From positions 1 through 64,000 of the forward strand of contig NZ_JADGIA010000001.1 of the NCBI RefSeq assembly GCF_019683635.1: a DNA stretch of 64,000 nt. The letters run 5' to 3'. Both the position numbers and the translations under genes were made by a program. A model generated the notes under the pieces. The model ran no database searches and was not told where the DNA came from. It was given only the letters and a program-made list of their open reading frames with translations. Of the stretch, positions 42,261 through 51,097 are shown in pieces; position 1 is the stretch's first letter, and each line of letters begins with the position of its first letter. This stretch comes from Thermogemmatispora sp. Lineage in GTDB: Bacteria > Chloroflexota > Ktedonobacteria > Ktedonobacterales > Ktedonobacteraceae.

Positions 42261-42816
42261 AACCTCTTCTCCAACTCAGCAGAGGCCGCAGAAGAAAGAG
42301 TCGCGCCTCTTCTTCAAGACCAGCTATCGACGCGGCGTAATCGAAGCGGTAGTGATCTACACGCTTGGACGCCTGGGGGCCTTGATCAGCCCGCAGGTCT
42401 TCCCCGACTGGTTGTTTGTGCTGCTGCCCCTCCTCTTTCTCTTCCTGCAGTACCTGGGTGGCCCTATCTGGGCAACCTATCGCATCCAGTCGACCAGGCG
42501 TGAACGCATGAGCCGGCGCTTCTGGCTCCTTGGGCCACTCCTGGCAGGTCTCTGTTTCCTGATCGACCTGGTGATCTCGCTCACGCTTGGGCTGGCCGTC
42601 AACGCTCTTGGAGGAGTACAGCAAGGTCCAGCTCTCTGGCGCTTCTTCGCCAGCGGTGAGGCGCATCTCACCCTGAGTGAGTTCGGCCTCTATGAGCTGC
42701 GCACCGCTGTCGCCCTGCTGGCGCTCTACACCGTCGCCGTGGTCTGCTCACGCCTGGCTCAAGGCGGCTTCCTACGCTTCACTATGCCAGCGGGTGGTCG
42801 ACGGGTAACCCTCTAG
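42232..42816 (+). CDS. hypothetical membrane protein
   Basis: 194 aa, several TM segments, overlaps the end of the FmdB-like gene by 29 nt (likely translational coupling). Confidence 0.65.
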   Translation: MVVGAVAATETSSPTQQRPQKKESRLFFKTSYRRGVIEAVVIYTLGRLGALISPQVFPDWLFVLLPLLFLFLQYLGGPIWATYRIQSTRRERMSRRFWLLGPLLAGLCFLIDLVISLTLGLAVNALGGVQQGPALWRFFASGEAHLTLSEFGLYELRTAVALLALYTVAVVCSRLAQGGFLRFTMPAGGRRVTL

Positions 42817-42984
42817 TGGCTCCTCTGTCGCCCAGCCATCCCAGTGGGCCAGGCGCGAGCAGAAGCAGAGCAGGATCAGCAGCCAGGTGCTGGGAAACCA
42901 CAGTGAAGCCGTGAGAGCATGTGGCCATGCGGCTCAACCAGAGGAGAAGCCACGGCCTTGCTCACGGCAGCCAAACGAGGGGAT

Positions 42985-43030
42985 AAAAAAGAGCGCTGTG
43001 CGGGAAAAGCAGCCCGCCGCGCTTTTTTTT
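42985..43030. terminator. strong intrinsic terminator, possibly bidirectional
   Basis: aaaaaagAGCGCtgtGCGGGaaaagcagCCCGCcGCGCTTTTTTTT; U tract on + and A tract on the other side. Confidence 0.85.
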
Positions 43031-44010
43031 CTGTCACGGTCAGCCACCTGTTCACAGCAGGGATACAACCATCCCTTGATTCTGGCCTGGCACTCGCTGG
43101 CTGGTCGTAGTCAGCAATTGCAGGCCGCAGAGCAAAGTGGCCCTGATAGCGTTGCCTCGGATGGCGCCGCCGCCCACGAACAGCTCTGAGCGCAGCCCTC
43201 CCGAAGGAGCGGAGCGCTTGCGGGACCAGGAGTAGGTGACTCCCTGTCACCATCAGCCAGCAAAAGCATAGGCAAAGAAAGCAAGCAGAAACAGCGACCT
43301 CGAACAAGATGACCGTCTTCTGAAGAGGAAGGCCCCTTATTGGCCCACTGCTTAGAGCAAGCCAGGCTGATCTCGGCTTGAGCTGACCGGGCCGGACTGG
43401 CGCGTAGCAGCCGCGAACAGCCGGCGCGGCGGCGAACTCGCCTGACCTGAATAAGCGAGGCCAGCCTCCTCTCTGACGCATCACAAGCATCGTCCTCAGC
43501 GGCTCAATCGGCAACCAGCGGGGCAGGCCGATCCGGCGGCGCAGACCGCGGGTAACCTGGGAGTGCGGCCTACTGGCCTGATTATTTAGTTGCGCTCCCT
43601 TGGTCTCGAAGCCGAGCCACCTGCCAGCGGACGAGCAGAAGGAGCACCTGGCCTGTTCACGTCGTCTTCTCCCTTTAGGAGCCGCATCTGCGCTCACGTT
43701 AGCTGCTCATTCTGCTGCCTCCCTCTTGCGGGCGAGCGGAGAGCAAGAGGCGATGGGTGGGAGACGGCCCTGGCCAGGGAGCCAGATTATGAGCCGACAG
43801 AAGGCACCACCCCATGATGTGAGCGCCTGCGAGGGGCTGCGACTGCCAGCCGAAGCCTGCCAGCCGGGTTCGCACCTGTCGAGCGGCCTCGCTTCGTCGC
43901 GGGCGAAGGAAAAGGAGTGGAGAAAAGAGACCGACCGGGCGGCCCAGTCAGAACAGAAGGGACACTGTTGAGGGGGCCAGAAGCCAAGCCGTGCGACGAT
44001 GCGACAGCGC

Positions 44011-44037
44011 CACAGTGCCCACAGTGCCCACACTGCC
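44011..44037. repeat. short tandem repeat, 9 bp x 3
   Basis: cacagtgcc cacagtgcc cacactgcc. Confidence 0.9.
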
Positions 44038-44153
44038 AAAGCGCAACGCCGTAGCGACGCTAACGAAGCGGACAGGCGAAAGCCGACGAGGCTGAAGTGA
44101 CCAGCCGGCAGAGAGAAGCAGGAACGTGAATGCCAATCTCTGATCGAGCTTCT

Positions 44154-45413
44154 CTACAAGATACTCTTATTCAGAGTAGCCAGGAACTCCATATTATTCT
44201 GCGTCTTAGCCATATGCTGTAGCAGGGCCTCCATCGCCTCCAGGCCACGCTGCTCCGCCAGCGTTGAGAACATTCTGCGCATCAGCACGACGGCGCGCAG
44301 CGTCTTCTCATCGAGCAGGAGATCCTCGCGGCGCGTGCCGGAGAGGCTGATATCGATGGCCGGGAAGACCCGTCGCTCAGCCAGTTTACGATTGAGGATC
44401 AGCTCCATATTACCGGTGCCTTTGAACTCCTCATAGATCACATCGTCCATGCGGCTACCGGTATCGATCAGAGCCGTAGCGATAATTGTCAGGCTACCAC
44501 CCTCCTCGACCTTACGAGCGGCGCCGAAGAAGCGCTTGGGAGGGAAAAGCGCGCTGGGATCGAGTCCGCCGGTGAGCGTACGGCCACTTGGCTGAACAGC
44601 CAGGTTATAGGCGCGGCTGAGGCGAGTGATGCTATCGAGCAAGACCACCACATCGCGCCCGCCCTCGACCAGGCGTTTGGCGCGCTCCAGCACCATTTCG
44701 GCCACGCGGGTATGGGCCTCAGTTGGCTCATCGAAGGTCGAGCTAATCACCTCGGCCTTCACCGAGCGCTTCATATCCGTTACCTCTTCAGGGCGCTCAC
44801 CGATGAGGGCCACCATCAGATGGACATCGTCGTACTTCTCGGTGATTGAGTTAGCGATGGCCTTCAGGAGCATCGTTTTGCCGGCTTTGGGAGGAGAGAC
44901 GATCAGACCACGCTGACCGCGACCGATGGGGGCGACCAGGTTGATGAGGCGACCGGCGATGTTCGTTGGACCGGTTTCCAGATCGAACATCTCGCGGGGG
45001 AAGATGGGCGTCAGGTTATCGAAGTGGGGACGCCGTTTCGCATCTTCCGGGTTCATGCCATTGATCGCCTCCACGCGCAGCAGGCCGTAGTACTTCTCGT
45101 TATCCTTCGGCGGGCGCACCTGACCGGTCACCATATCGCCGGTGCGCAGGCCGAAGCGGCGGATCTGCGACTGGGAAACATAGACGTCCATGTTTCCCGG
45201 CAGGAAGCGCTCCTGGCGCAGGAAGCCGAAGCCATCCTCCACAATTTCGAGCACGCCGGCGCTAAAGATGTTGCCCTGCTGCTCGGTATGCTGCTGAAGA
45301 AGCCGGAAAATGAGGTCTTGTTTTTTGAGGGTTGTGTAGCCGGAAAGTTCGAGGTCGCGAGCGATCTCGCGCAACTCTGCGATCGTTTTGGTCTCTAGCT
45401 CAGCGATGTTCAC
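44154..45413 (-). CDS. rho: transcription termination factor Rho
   Basis: [81 protein letters not shown]. Confidence 0.98.
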   Translation of the reverse strand: MNIAELETKTIAELREIARDLELSGYTTLKKQDLIFRLLQQHTEQQGNIFSAGVLEIVEDGFGFLRQERFLPGNMDVYVSQSQIRRFGLRTGDMVTGQVRPPKDNEKYYGLLRVEAINGMNPEDAKRRPHFDNLTPIFPREMFDLETGPTNIAGRLINLVAPIGRGQRGLIVSPPKAGKTMLLKAIANSITEKYDDVHLMVALIGERPEEVTDMKRSVKAEVISSTFDEPTEAHTRVAEMVLERAKRLVEGGRDVVVLLDSITRLSRAYNLAVQPSGRTLTGGLDPSALFPPKRFFGAARKVEEGGSLTIIATALIDTGSRMDDVIYEEFKGTGNMELILNRKLAERRVFPAIDISLSGTRREDLLLDEKTLRAVVLMRRMFSTLAEQRGLEAMEALLQHMAKTQNNMEFLATLNKSIL

Positions 45414-45653
45414 GTTGCGTTGGGCGAATTATGTCCTTTTGGGAAAGAACACGCCCCCTCTCCTTTCTGGTTGAACCTAGATTTCATAAAGGCTGCTGGT
45501 GGGAACAGGTACATAACAGGCTTCCGTCTCTGAAACCCGTGAACAGGTGGTGACCGTACGTTTGCTGTGCTGAAGTAATGCTTGCTTGGTTTGGTTGCAG
45601 GACCCGGAAACGGATCGACGACCCGGGAGGTTCTGGTCCGGGGAGTCAGCTTC

Positions 45654-45682
45654 ACTATACCACAGGCGCAAAGCAATGTCAA
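45654..45682 (-). promoter_or_regulatory. putative sigma70-type promoter of rho
   Basis: minus strand TTGACA (45682-45677), 17-nt spacer, TATAGT (45659-45654); predicts a leader of about 235 nt. Confidence 0.7.
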
Positions 45683-46087
45683 CTGCCCTAACCCTGGTTT
45701 TTGCCCGCTGCAGTCCGCTTCTGCGCCTCTTTGCCCGCCTGGCTGGCTGACCTGGTGCCTGCCTTTCCTGGCTGAGGGCAGACCAGAGGTGGGATCAGAG
45801 CGGAGCGGCGGACGGGCCTGCCTGCACCTAAGTCAGTGAGAGCTGCGACTGAAGCGGACGAGGTGCGCCCATTCGTTGACTGGCTGGCTCGCGGGCGAAC
45901 GCGTGCGTCAACGAGTGAGCAAGCAAACAAACAAGCAAAACCAACGAGTAGGAACGGTTAACCTCCCAGGAAGGTAAGTGCCTCGCGGGTCAGAGCGATC
46001 CGACTCGCTTCACATACCCTTGATCGGTCGATTGCTGGATCGAAGTCGGAGGCGGGGTCAGGCGGGGTCGGCCAGGCCCGCTGAGGC

Positions 46088-46597
46088 TTAGCGCCGCTGA
46101 GACCTGACCCGGGCCTCTATCCAACCTGATTGTTGGACCATATCATAAAACGCAAACCACTGGTTGTCAATCCAATCATCGCAGAGGCGACGCTCTTCGT
46201 GCAGGCCGCGCCGATCCAATTCATCGTTTACCACATTATGGGCGTGTGGATGGCGATAGCGGCGTGGCAGGGGTGAACCGAAGCCGTGGGCGTAGTGAGC
46301 CAGCTCGTGGGCAATGGTGATGAGCAAGACCTGCTCTGGGACAAGCTCATGCTGTAAGAGGAGATTGATGCCAATAAAGGTGATGCCGCTCTCTTCCGAG
46401 AGGCGGATCAGCCCCAGGCGGCGCTTCCAGGGCTGGCAATAGGCGATCTGCACCTCATTGACGCGTGGAATATCGGCAAAGTAGGTCTGCCAGATGTAGT
46501 CTAGGCAAGGAGACAGATCGCGCTGCGGCGAGACTTCGACAAGCGAACGAGCGCGAGCGGGGGCCTGATCTCCAGGTGCTAGCGCAGATAGCAGCAT
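46088..46597 (-). CDS. putative zinc metalloprotease-like protein (HExxH), hypothetical
   Basis: LITIAHELAHYAHGFGSPLPRRYRHPHAHNVVNDELDRRG; start chosen at internal ATG (MLLSALAPGDQ). Confidence 0.6.
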   Translation of the reverse strand: MLLSALAPGDQAPARARSLVEVSPQRDLSPCLDYIWQTYFADIPRVNEVQIAYCQPWKRRLGLIRLSEESGITFIGINLLLQHELVPEQVLLITIAHELAHYAHGFGSPLPRRYRHPHAHNVVNDELDRRGLHEERRLCDDWIDNQWFAFYDMVQQSGWIEARVRSQRR

Positions 46598-46902
46598 GGC
46601 CGCTGATCCTCCTCGACGATTTGATTCTGCTTGTGTGTCCAGTATAGCAGGGTACTCCCAATGGCCGGGCCGGCCCGTCGGCCTGTCGGACCCGCTCACC
46701 CCAATTTTGCTTGTGCCTGTCTCCTGATTCTTCCTCTCTGCAGGGCGCGTGAGCGTAAGATCGTGTATTATTTCTACATAGCATACCTTCTGGCCCGAGC
46801 ATCGTCAGCAGTTTTTTGACAGAGAGCATCACTGCAGATGCGCCTCGTTATGATGCAACAAGCAACTTTCCAGACATCCGTCCGGAAGGAAGGTAGGCAA
46901 TT

Positions 46903-47385
46903 ATGCAGTACACACCAAGGAGAAGAAGACGACTGATGCCCCGACAAGATGGCAGCGGTTCCAGTGTGACTGCGGCGGTTGGCTTCGGCGAGGGAAGTGG
47001 GGCCAGCCGGGCGCGACGAAACGTGCTATTCACGCGTGGCCTGATCTGGGTCACCGCCCTGATCAGTCTCTCGCTCCTGCTCGGCTCGATCGCCCAGGCC
47101 TGGTCGAATAGTCGCTTGCTGGAGCAGGAGGCCGCCGCACGCACTCAATATGAGCAGACGCTGGCCCGCCATGATCAGCTGCAGAAGCTGGTCGACTATT
47201 ACAAGGACCCCTTCGTCATTGAAAGCGAGGCGCGCCAGAGCCTGGGATATGTGCGGCCCGGCGAGCATCGTGTGGTGATTGTCAGTCCGCCATCCAGCCA
47301 GCCGTCGACCAGGCCGCGCCCGGCGCCACCCGCTTCCAGCGGCGGCTTCTGGTCCCAGTGGTGGGCGATCCTCTTCGGCAGTTAG
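46903..47385 (+). CDS. septum formation initiator family protein (FtsB/DivIC-like)
   Basis: single TM then coiled coil: LLEQEAAARTQYEQTLARHDQLQKLVDYYKDPFVIESEARQSLGYVRPGEHRVVIV. Confidence 0.88.
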   Translation: MQYTPRRRRRLMPRQDGSGSSVTAAVGFGEGSGASRARRNVLFTRGLIWVTALISLSLLLGSIAQAWSNSRLLEQEAAARTQYEQTLARHDQLQKLVDYYKDPFVIESEARQSLGYVRPGEHRVVIVSPPSSQPSTRPRPAPPASSGGFWSQWWAILFGS

Positions 47386-47680
47386 CGGTGAGATGCGCGT
47401 GGCGCTCAACCTCGCTCTGCTGTCCCCGCGCTGAGTTCGGCAAACGCTCGGCTCAGGCGAGCGGGCATCTGCTAGCCCGGGCTGCCTCTGCGGCTCGGGC
47501 TGCCAGATGCCATAGCCCGGTAGCATAGAAGTAATAGCATGACGCAACAGGCTTGACGTCTTGCCTATAATAAGAATAGACTATCATCAGTAACAAGCCT
47601 ACAACATTGTTAGTCTTTTGAGGTAGACAACGTGAAACGTGCTATCGCTGGCGACCACGTGAGCGTCTCCTACCCGCAAT

Positions 47681-47716
47681 GTCCGCGTTCTCTAGCTTTT
47701 GCTTCGCGGACTTTTT
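47681..47716 (+). terminator. intrinsic terminator-like hairpin
   Basis: GTCCGCG..CGCGGAC followed by TTTTT. Confidence 0.65.
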
Positions 47717-47840
47717 GTGCATTTATGGGACTTATGGAGATGCTTATGCTTATTAGCGGGCTTCAGCGTGTAACGCTGGAGCTTCGTAAGCTTGGTTGCG
47801 CAGCGATGCGTTTCGTTGTGTAGTATCTGGCATCTCCTCT

Positions 47841-47880
47841 GAAGCGGAACGCATCACAAGCGTTCCGCTTCTTCTGTTTT
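47841..47880 (+). terminator. intrinsic terminator (12-bp perfect stem)
   Basis: GAAGCGGAACGC-atcacaa-GCGTTCCGCTTC then TTCTGTTTTT. Confidence 0.8.
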
Positions 47881-47932
47881 TATAGCGCTCATTATTCATA
47901 CTCGAAATCTTATATGAAAGGCTGTTAAGACT

Positions 47933-48706
47933 ATGCGTCCTTTGATCGGCATTCCGTGCCATCCGGCTTATCGGCATGGCTCTCAACGCCCGATCTACGG
48001 CAATAACCGGGCGTATGTCCATGCCATTGAGGATGCCGGGGGCGTTCCTGTGCTTATTCCGCTTGTTCATGATCTCTCCGCTCTGGAGGCGCTGCTGGCT
48101 CACCTCGACGGGTTGCTCCTGCCCGGGGGACAGGATATTCAGCCGCGCCGCTATGGCGAGGAGCCGCATCCTCGCCTCGGCGACACTGATCCCGCTCTCG
48201 ATGAGTTTGAGCTGACGCTGGCCCATTGGGCGCTGCAGGAGGAGAAGCCGATGTTGGGCATTTGTCGCGGTATGCAGTTGCTCAACGTGGCTCTGGGGGG
48301 AACGCTCTATCAGGATTTAGAGAGCCAATATGCAGGCAGTCTGCGTCATATGAATCAGGATCGGCCCCGCAGCCAGGTGGTCCATCGGGTGCTCATCGAG
48401 CCGGGTACTTGCCTGGCGGCCATCACGGGCGAGCGTGAGTTTTGGGCCAATAGCATTCACCATCAGGCGGTCAAGGAGCCTGGCAAGGGAGTGCAGGTCG
48501 CTGCGCGCGCTGAGGATGGTGTGGTGGAGGCGATTGAGGTGCCGACCAGGCGCTTTGTCGTGGCCTTGCAGTGCCATCCCGAGGAGATCTATCGTCAGGT
48601 TCCTGCCTGTGCCCGTGTTTTCTCGGCTTTCGTCCAGGCTTGTGGTCTTCGCGAAGCAGTGCCTCAGCCTCAGCGCGCCCTGTCCTTGCCGGTCGGGGCG
48701 GCCTGA
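47933..48706 (+). CDS. gamma-glutamyl-gamma-aminobutyrate hydrolase family protein (class I GATase-like, PuuD-type)
   Basis: PLIGIPCHPAYRHG, GLLLPGGQDIQPRRYGEEPHP, KPMLGICRGMQLLNVALGGTLYQDL, HHQAVKEPGKG, ALQCHPEE. Confidence 0.95.
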   Translation: MRPLIGIPCHPAYRHGSQRPIYGNNRAYVHAIEDAGGVPVLIPLVHDLSALEALLAHLDGLLLPGGQDIQPRRYGEEPHPRLGDTDPALDEFELTLAHWALQEEKPMLGICRGMQLLNVALGGTLYQDLESQYAGSLRHMNQDRPRSQVVHRVLIEPGTCLAAITGEREFWANSIHHQAVKEPGKGVQVAARAEDGVVEAIEVPTRRFVVALQCHPEEIYRQVPACARVFSAFVQACGLREAVPQPQRALSLPVGAA

Positions 48707-49057
48707 ACCAGAGCCGCGTGACGCTAGACACCTTTCCCTGGCAACCCTGGCGCCGGCCCGCTGTCGCGGCCCCTTTTTCCTCCCCCGGAGGAGAAGCGCG
48801 TGGCAACGGGCCGGCGTGCCTTTTGCAGGCATGCGGGTGCGGGCGGCTCTCTCTCGTGCGCCTTCTCTCTCCGCTGCTCAGTCTGCCCGCGCTGAAGTGG
48901 TGTGATATACTAAAAAAGAGCGTCTGGTCCTCAGTGATTTATGTGTATTTGTCTGTGGATGGATGTGCCAAGCACGCCGCCGTACAGCGGCAGGCCCACG
49001 CTGCTCGCGACTGGACAGGGCGGTGGTATGTGCGGCATCAGCCGGTCAAGTGAAAGT

Positions 49058-50356
49058 ATGATGGATTCTGAACGACACCACGCTCCAGCCAATGAAAATC
49101 TTGCCGCAGCGGATGAGGGCCAGGAAGAGGCGGCCTCTTTGCTTGGTAGTAACCGCGAGCTGGCGATCCTCTATACCATTGCTGGCCAGCTCAATCGCAA
49201 AGTGGACGTGCGTGAGGCTTTGCAGGAGGTCTTGAGTCAGGTCACTCGTCTGCTGGGACTCAAGACAGGCTGGGTCTGGCTGCTTGACGGGGAGGGGAAG
49301 CCGTTGCTAGCCGCTGCGCAGTCCTTGCCCCCTTACCTGGCTGACCACCCCGAGCGGATGACCGGGCGCTGCCTCTGTCTGGATACCTTTCTAGGCGGCA
49401 ATCTGGCCAGTGCGGCCAATATCAATGTGCTGCGCTGCAGTCGCTTGCGCAACGCTGAGCGCGAGGGTGATCCTTCTTCCTGGGGCCTGCGTTTCCATGC
49501 CAGCGTCCCAATCCATGTGGGGGAGGTGCCGCTGGGGGTGCTGAATGTGGCCAGCGAGGACTGGCGCGAGCTGCACTCGTCAGAGCTGCAATTGTTACAT
49601 ATTATCGGCGATCAGATTGGTCTGGCTATTCAGCGTGCACGCCTCTCTGCCGAGCATACGCGCGCCGCAGCCCGCCTGGCCACTATCGAGGAGCGTAACC
49701 GCCTGGCGCGGGAGATTCACGATACACTGGCTCAGGGCCTGGCGGCAATCGCTTTGCAGTTAGAGACCGCCGATGCTTTGCTGCCTACTCAGCCCGAACG
49801 GGCCCAGGCGGCCATTCGCCGCGCTCTGGCCCTGGCGCGCAGCAATCTGGAGGAGGCGCGCCGCTCGGTAATGGATCTGCGGGCCGCCCCGCTGCAGGAC
49901 CATGCCCTGCCCGAGGCTCTCGCTCTGTTGGTCAAGCGCTTGCAGGCCGAGAGCGGGACCCGGCTGCAGTACCGCTATGAGCCGCCGTCGGGACCAGGCA
50001 AGGAGCCTGGCCGCTTTCCTCCGCTCTCGCCTCATTGCGAGGCCGGCCTCTATCGTATCGCTCAGGAGGCTCTGTCTAACGCGCTGAGACATGCCGCCGC
50101 CGAGCAGATTACGCTCACTCTGGCGGTTCGTGATCAGATGATTGTGCTCCAGGTACAGGATGATGGTTGCGGCTTTGATCCCGACCGCGCCCGCGAGTAT
50201 ACGCGCGAGGGTCATTTCGGTCTGACCGGCATGAGCGAGCGGGCCCGCTTACTTGGAGCCCAGATCTCTATTGAGAGCCTGCCGGGTGCTGGCACCTCCA
50301 TTAGTGTCTATCTGCCCTACCACGGGCAGGAGCAAGAAAGGTCCCCCTGGCTATGA
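49058..50356 (+). CDS. GAF-domain sensor histidine kinase (NarL/DegS type)
   Basis: ATIEERNRLAREIHDTLAQGLAAIALQLE (HisKA_3), YRIAQEALSNALRHAAAEQITL, DDGCGFDPDR..GHFGLTGMSERARLLGA. Confidence 0.95.
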   Translation: MMDSERHHAPANENLAAADEGQEEAASLLGSNRELAILYTIAGQLNRKVDVREALQEVLSQVTRLLGLKTGWVWLLDGEGKPLLAAAQSLPPYLADHPERMTGRCLCLDTFLGGNLASAANINVLRCSRLRNAEREGDPSSWGLRFHASVPIHVGEVPLGVLNVASEDWRELHSSELQLLHIIGDQIGLAIQRARLSAEHTRAAARLATIEERNRLAREIHDTLAQGLAAIALQLETADALLPTQPERAQAAIRRALALARSNLEEARRSVMDLRAAPLQDHALPEALALLVKRLQAESGTRLQYRYEPPSGPGKEPGRFPPLSPHCEAGLYRIAQEALSNALRHAAAEQITLTLAVRDQMIVLQVQDDGCGFDPDRAREYTREGHFGLTGMSERARLLGAQISIESLPGAGTSISVYLPYHGQEQERSPWL

Positions 50357-51027
50357 CGATTCGCATCTTGCTCGCTGATGACCATCCAATTGTGCGCGAG
50401 GGCTTACGGGCCGTGCTAGAGACGCAGCCGGATCTAGCTGTGGTGGCCGAAGCTGCCAACGGCGAGGAAACGATCGCCCAGGCCCGTGAAACGCACCCGG
50501 ACATCGTCCTGCTTGATCTTGAAATGCCGGTGTTGGACGGCGTCGAGGCTATTCGCCACTTGCTTGAGTTGGAACCGAAGCCGCGAGTGATCGTCTTTAC
50601 GGCTTTCGATAATGATGAGCGGATTCTGCACGCCGTGCGGGCCGGGGCCAGAGGCTATCTGCTCAAAGGGGCGCCGCGCGAGGAGATTTTCCAGGCCATT
50701 CGCGTGGCGATGGAGGGCGGTTCTCTCCTGCAGCCGGTGGTCGCCTCAAAATTGCTGCGTCAGATTGGCCAGCAGGGCGGTGGATCGCAGGCAGCTTCCT
50801 ATCCCTACGAGCCGCTGACCGAGCGTGAGCTGGAGGTCTTGCGCTTGCTGGCCCAGGGTATGCCCAACAAAGAGATCGCCACCCGCCTCGTCATTAGCGA
50901 GCGCACCGCCAAGTTTCACGTCAGTTCGATTATGAACAAGCTGGGAGCCACCAATCGCACTGAGGCGGTGGCCCTGGCCGCTCAGCGTGGCCTGATCACC
51001 CTGCAGGGTGATCCCTCCTGGCGCTAA
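50353..51027 (+). CDS. LuxR/NarL-family response regulator
   Basis: IRILLADDHPIVREGLRAVLETQPDLAVVAEAANGEE; LTERELEVLRLLAQGMPNKEIATRLVISERTAKFHVSSIMNKLGATNRTEAV; overlaps the HK gene by 4 nt. Confidence 0.97.
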   Translation: MTIRILLADDHPIVREGLRAVLETQPDLAVVAEAANGEETIAQARETHPDIVLLDLEMPVLDGVEAIRHLLELEPKPRVIVFTAFDNDERILHAVRAGARGYLLKGAPREEIFQAIRVAMEGGSLLQPVVASKLLRQIGQQGGGSQAASYPYEPLTERELEVLRLLAQGMPNKEIATRLVISERTAKFHVSSIMNKLGATNRTEAVALAAQRGLITLQGDPSWR

Positions 51028-51097
51028 CCTGAGCGAGCGAGCCATACCGGCTGGTTGGTGATGGCGGTCGAGGCCCGCTCTGCTCAGGAGGCAACGC

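Larger units (their letters stand above)
47600..47881 (+). ncRNA. candidate structured leader RNA / attenuator upstream of the GATase gene
   Basis: nested stems (GGTAG/CTACC, ACGTG/CACGT, TCGC/GCGA), first terminator-like hairpin at 47681-47716, second 12-bp terminator at 47841-47880 with competing upstream GATGCGTT. Confidence 0.45.

Noticed and set aside
42876-43697. 273-aa minus-strand ORF in the gap before rho
   Set aside because: Arg/Ala/Ser-rich with no recognisable domain or RBS, and it spans a strong terminator (42985-43030).
47632-47823. 63-aa GTG-start ORF as an independent gene
   Set aside because: Weak RBS and no recognised family; it overlaps a terminator-like hairpin. Kept only as a possible leader peptide in the attenuator finding.
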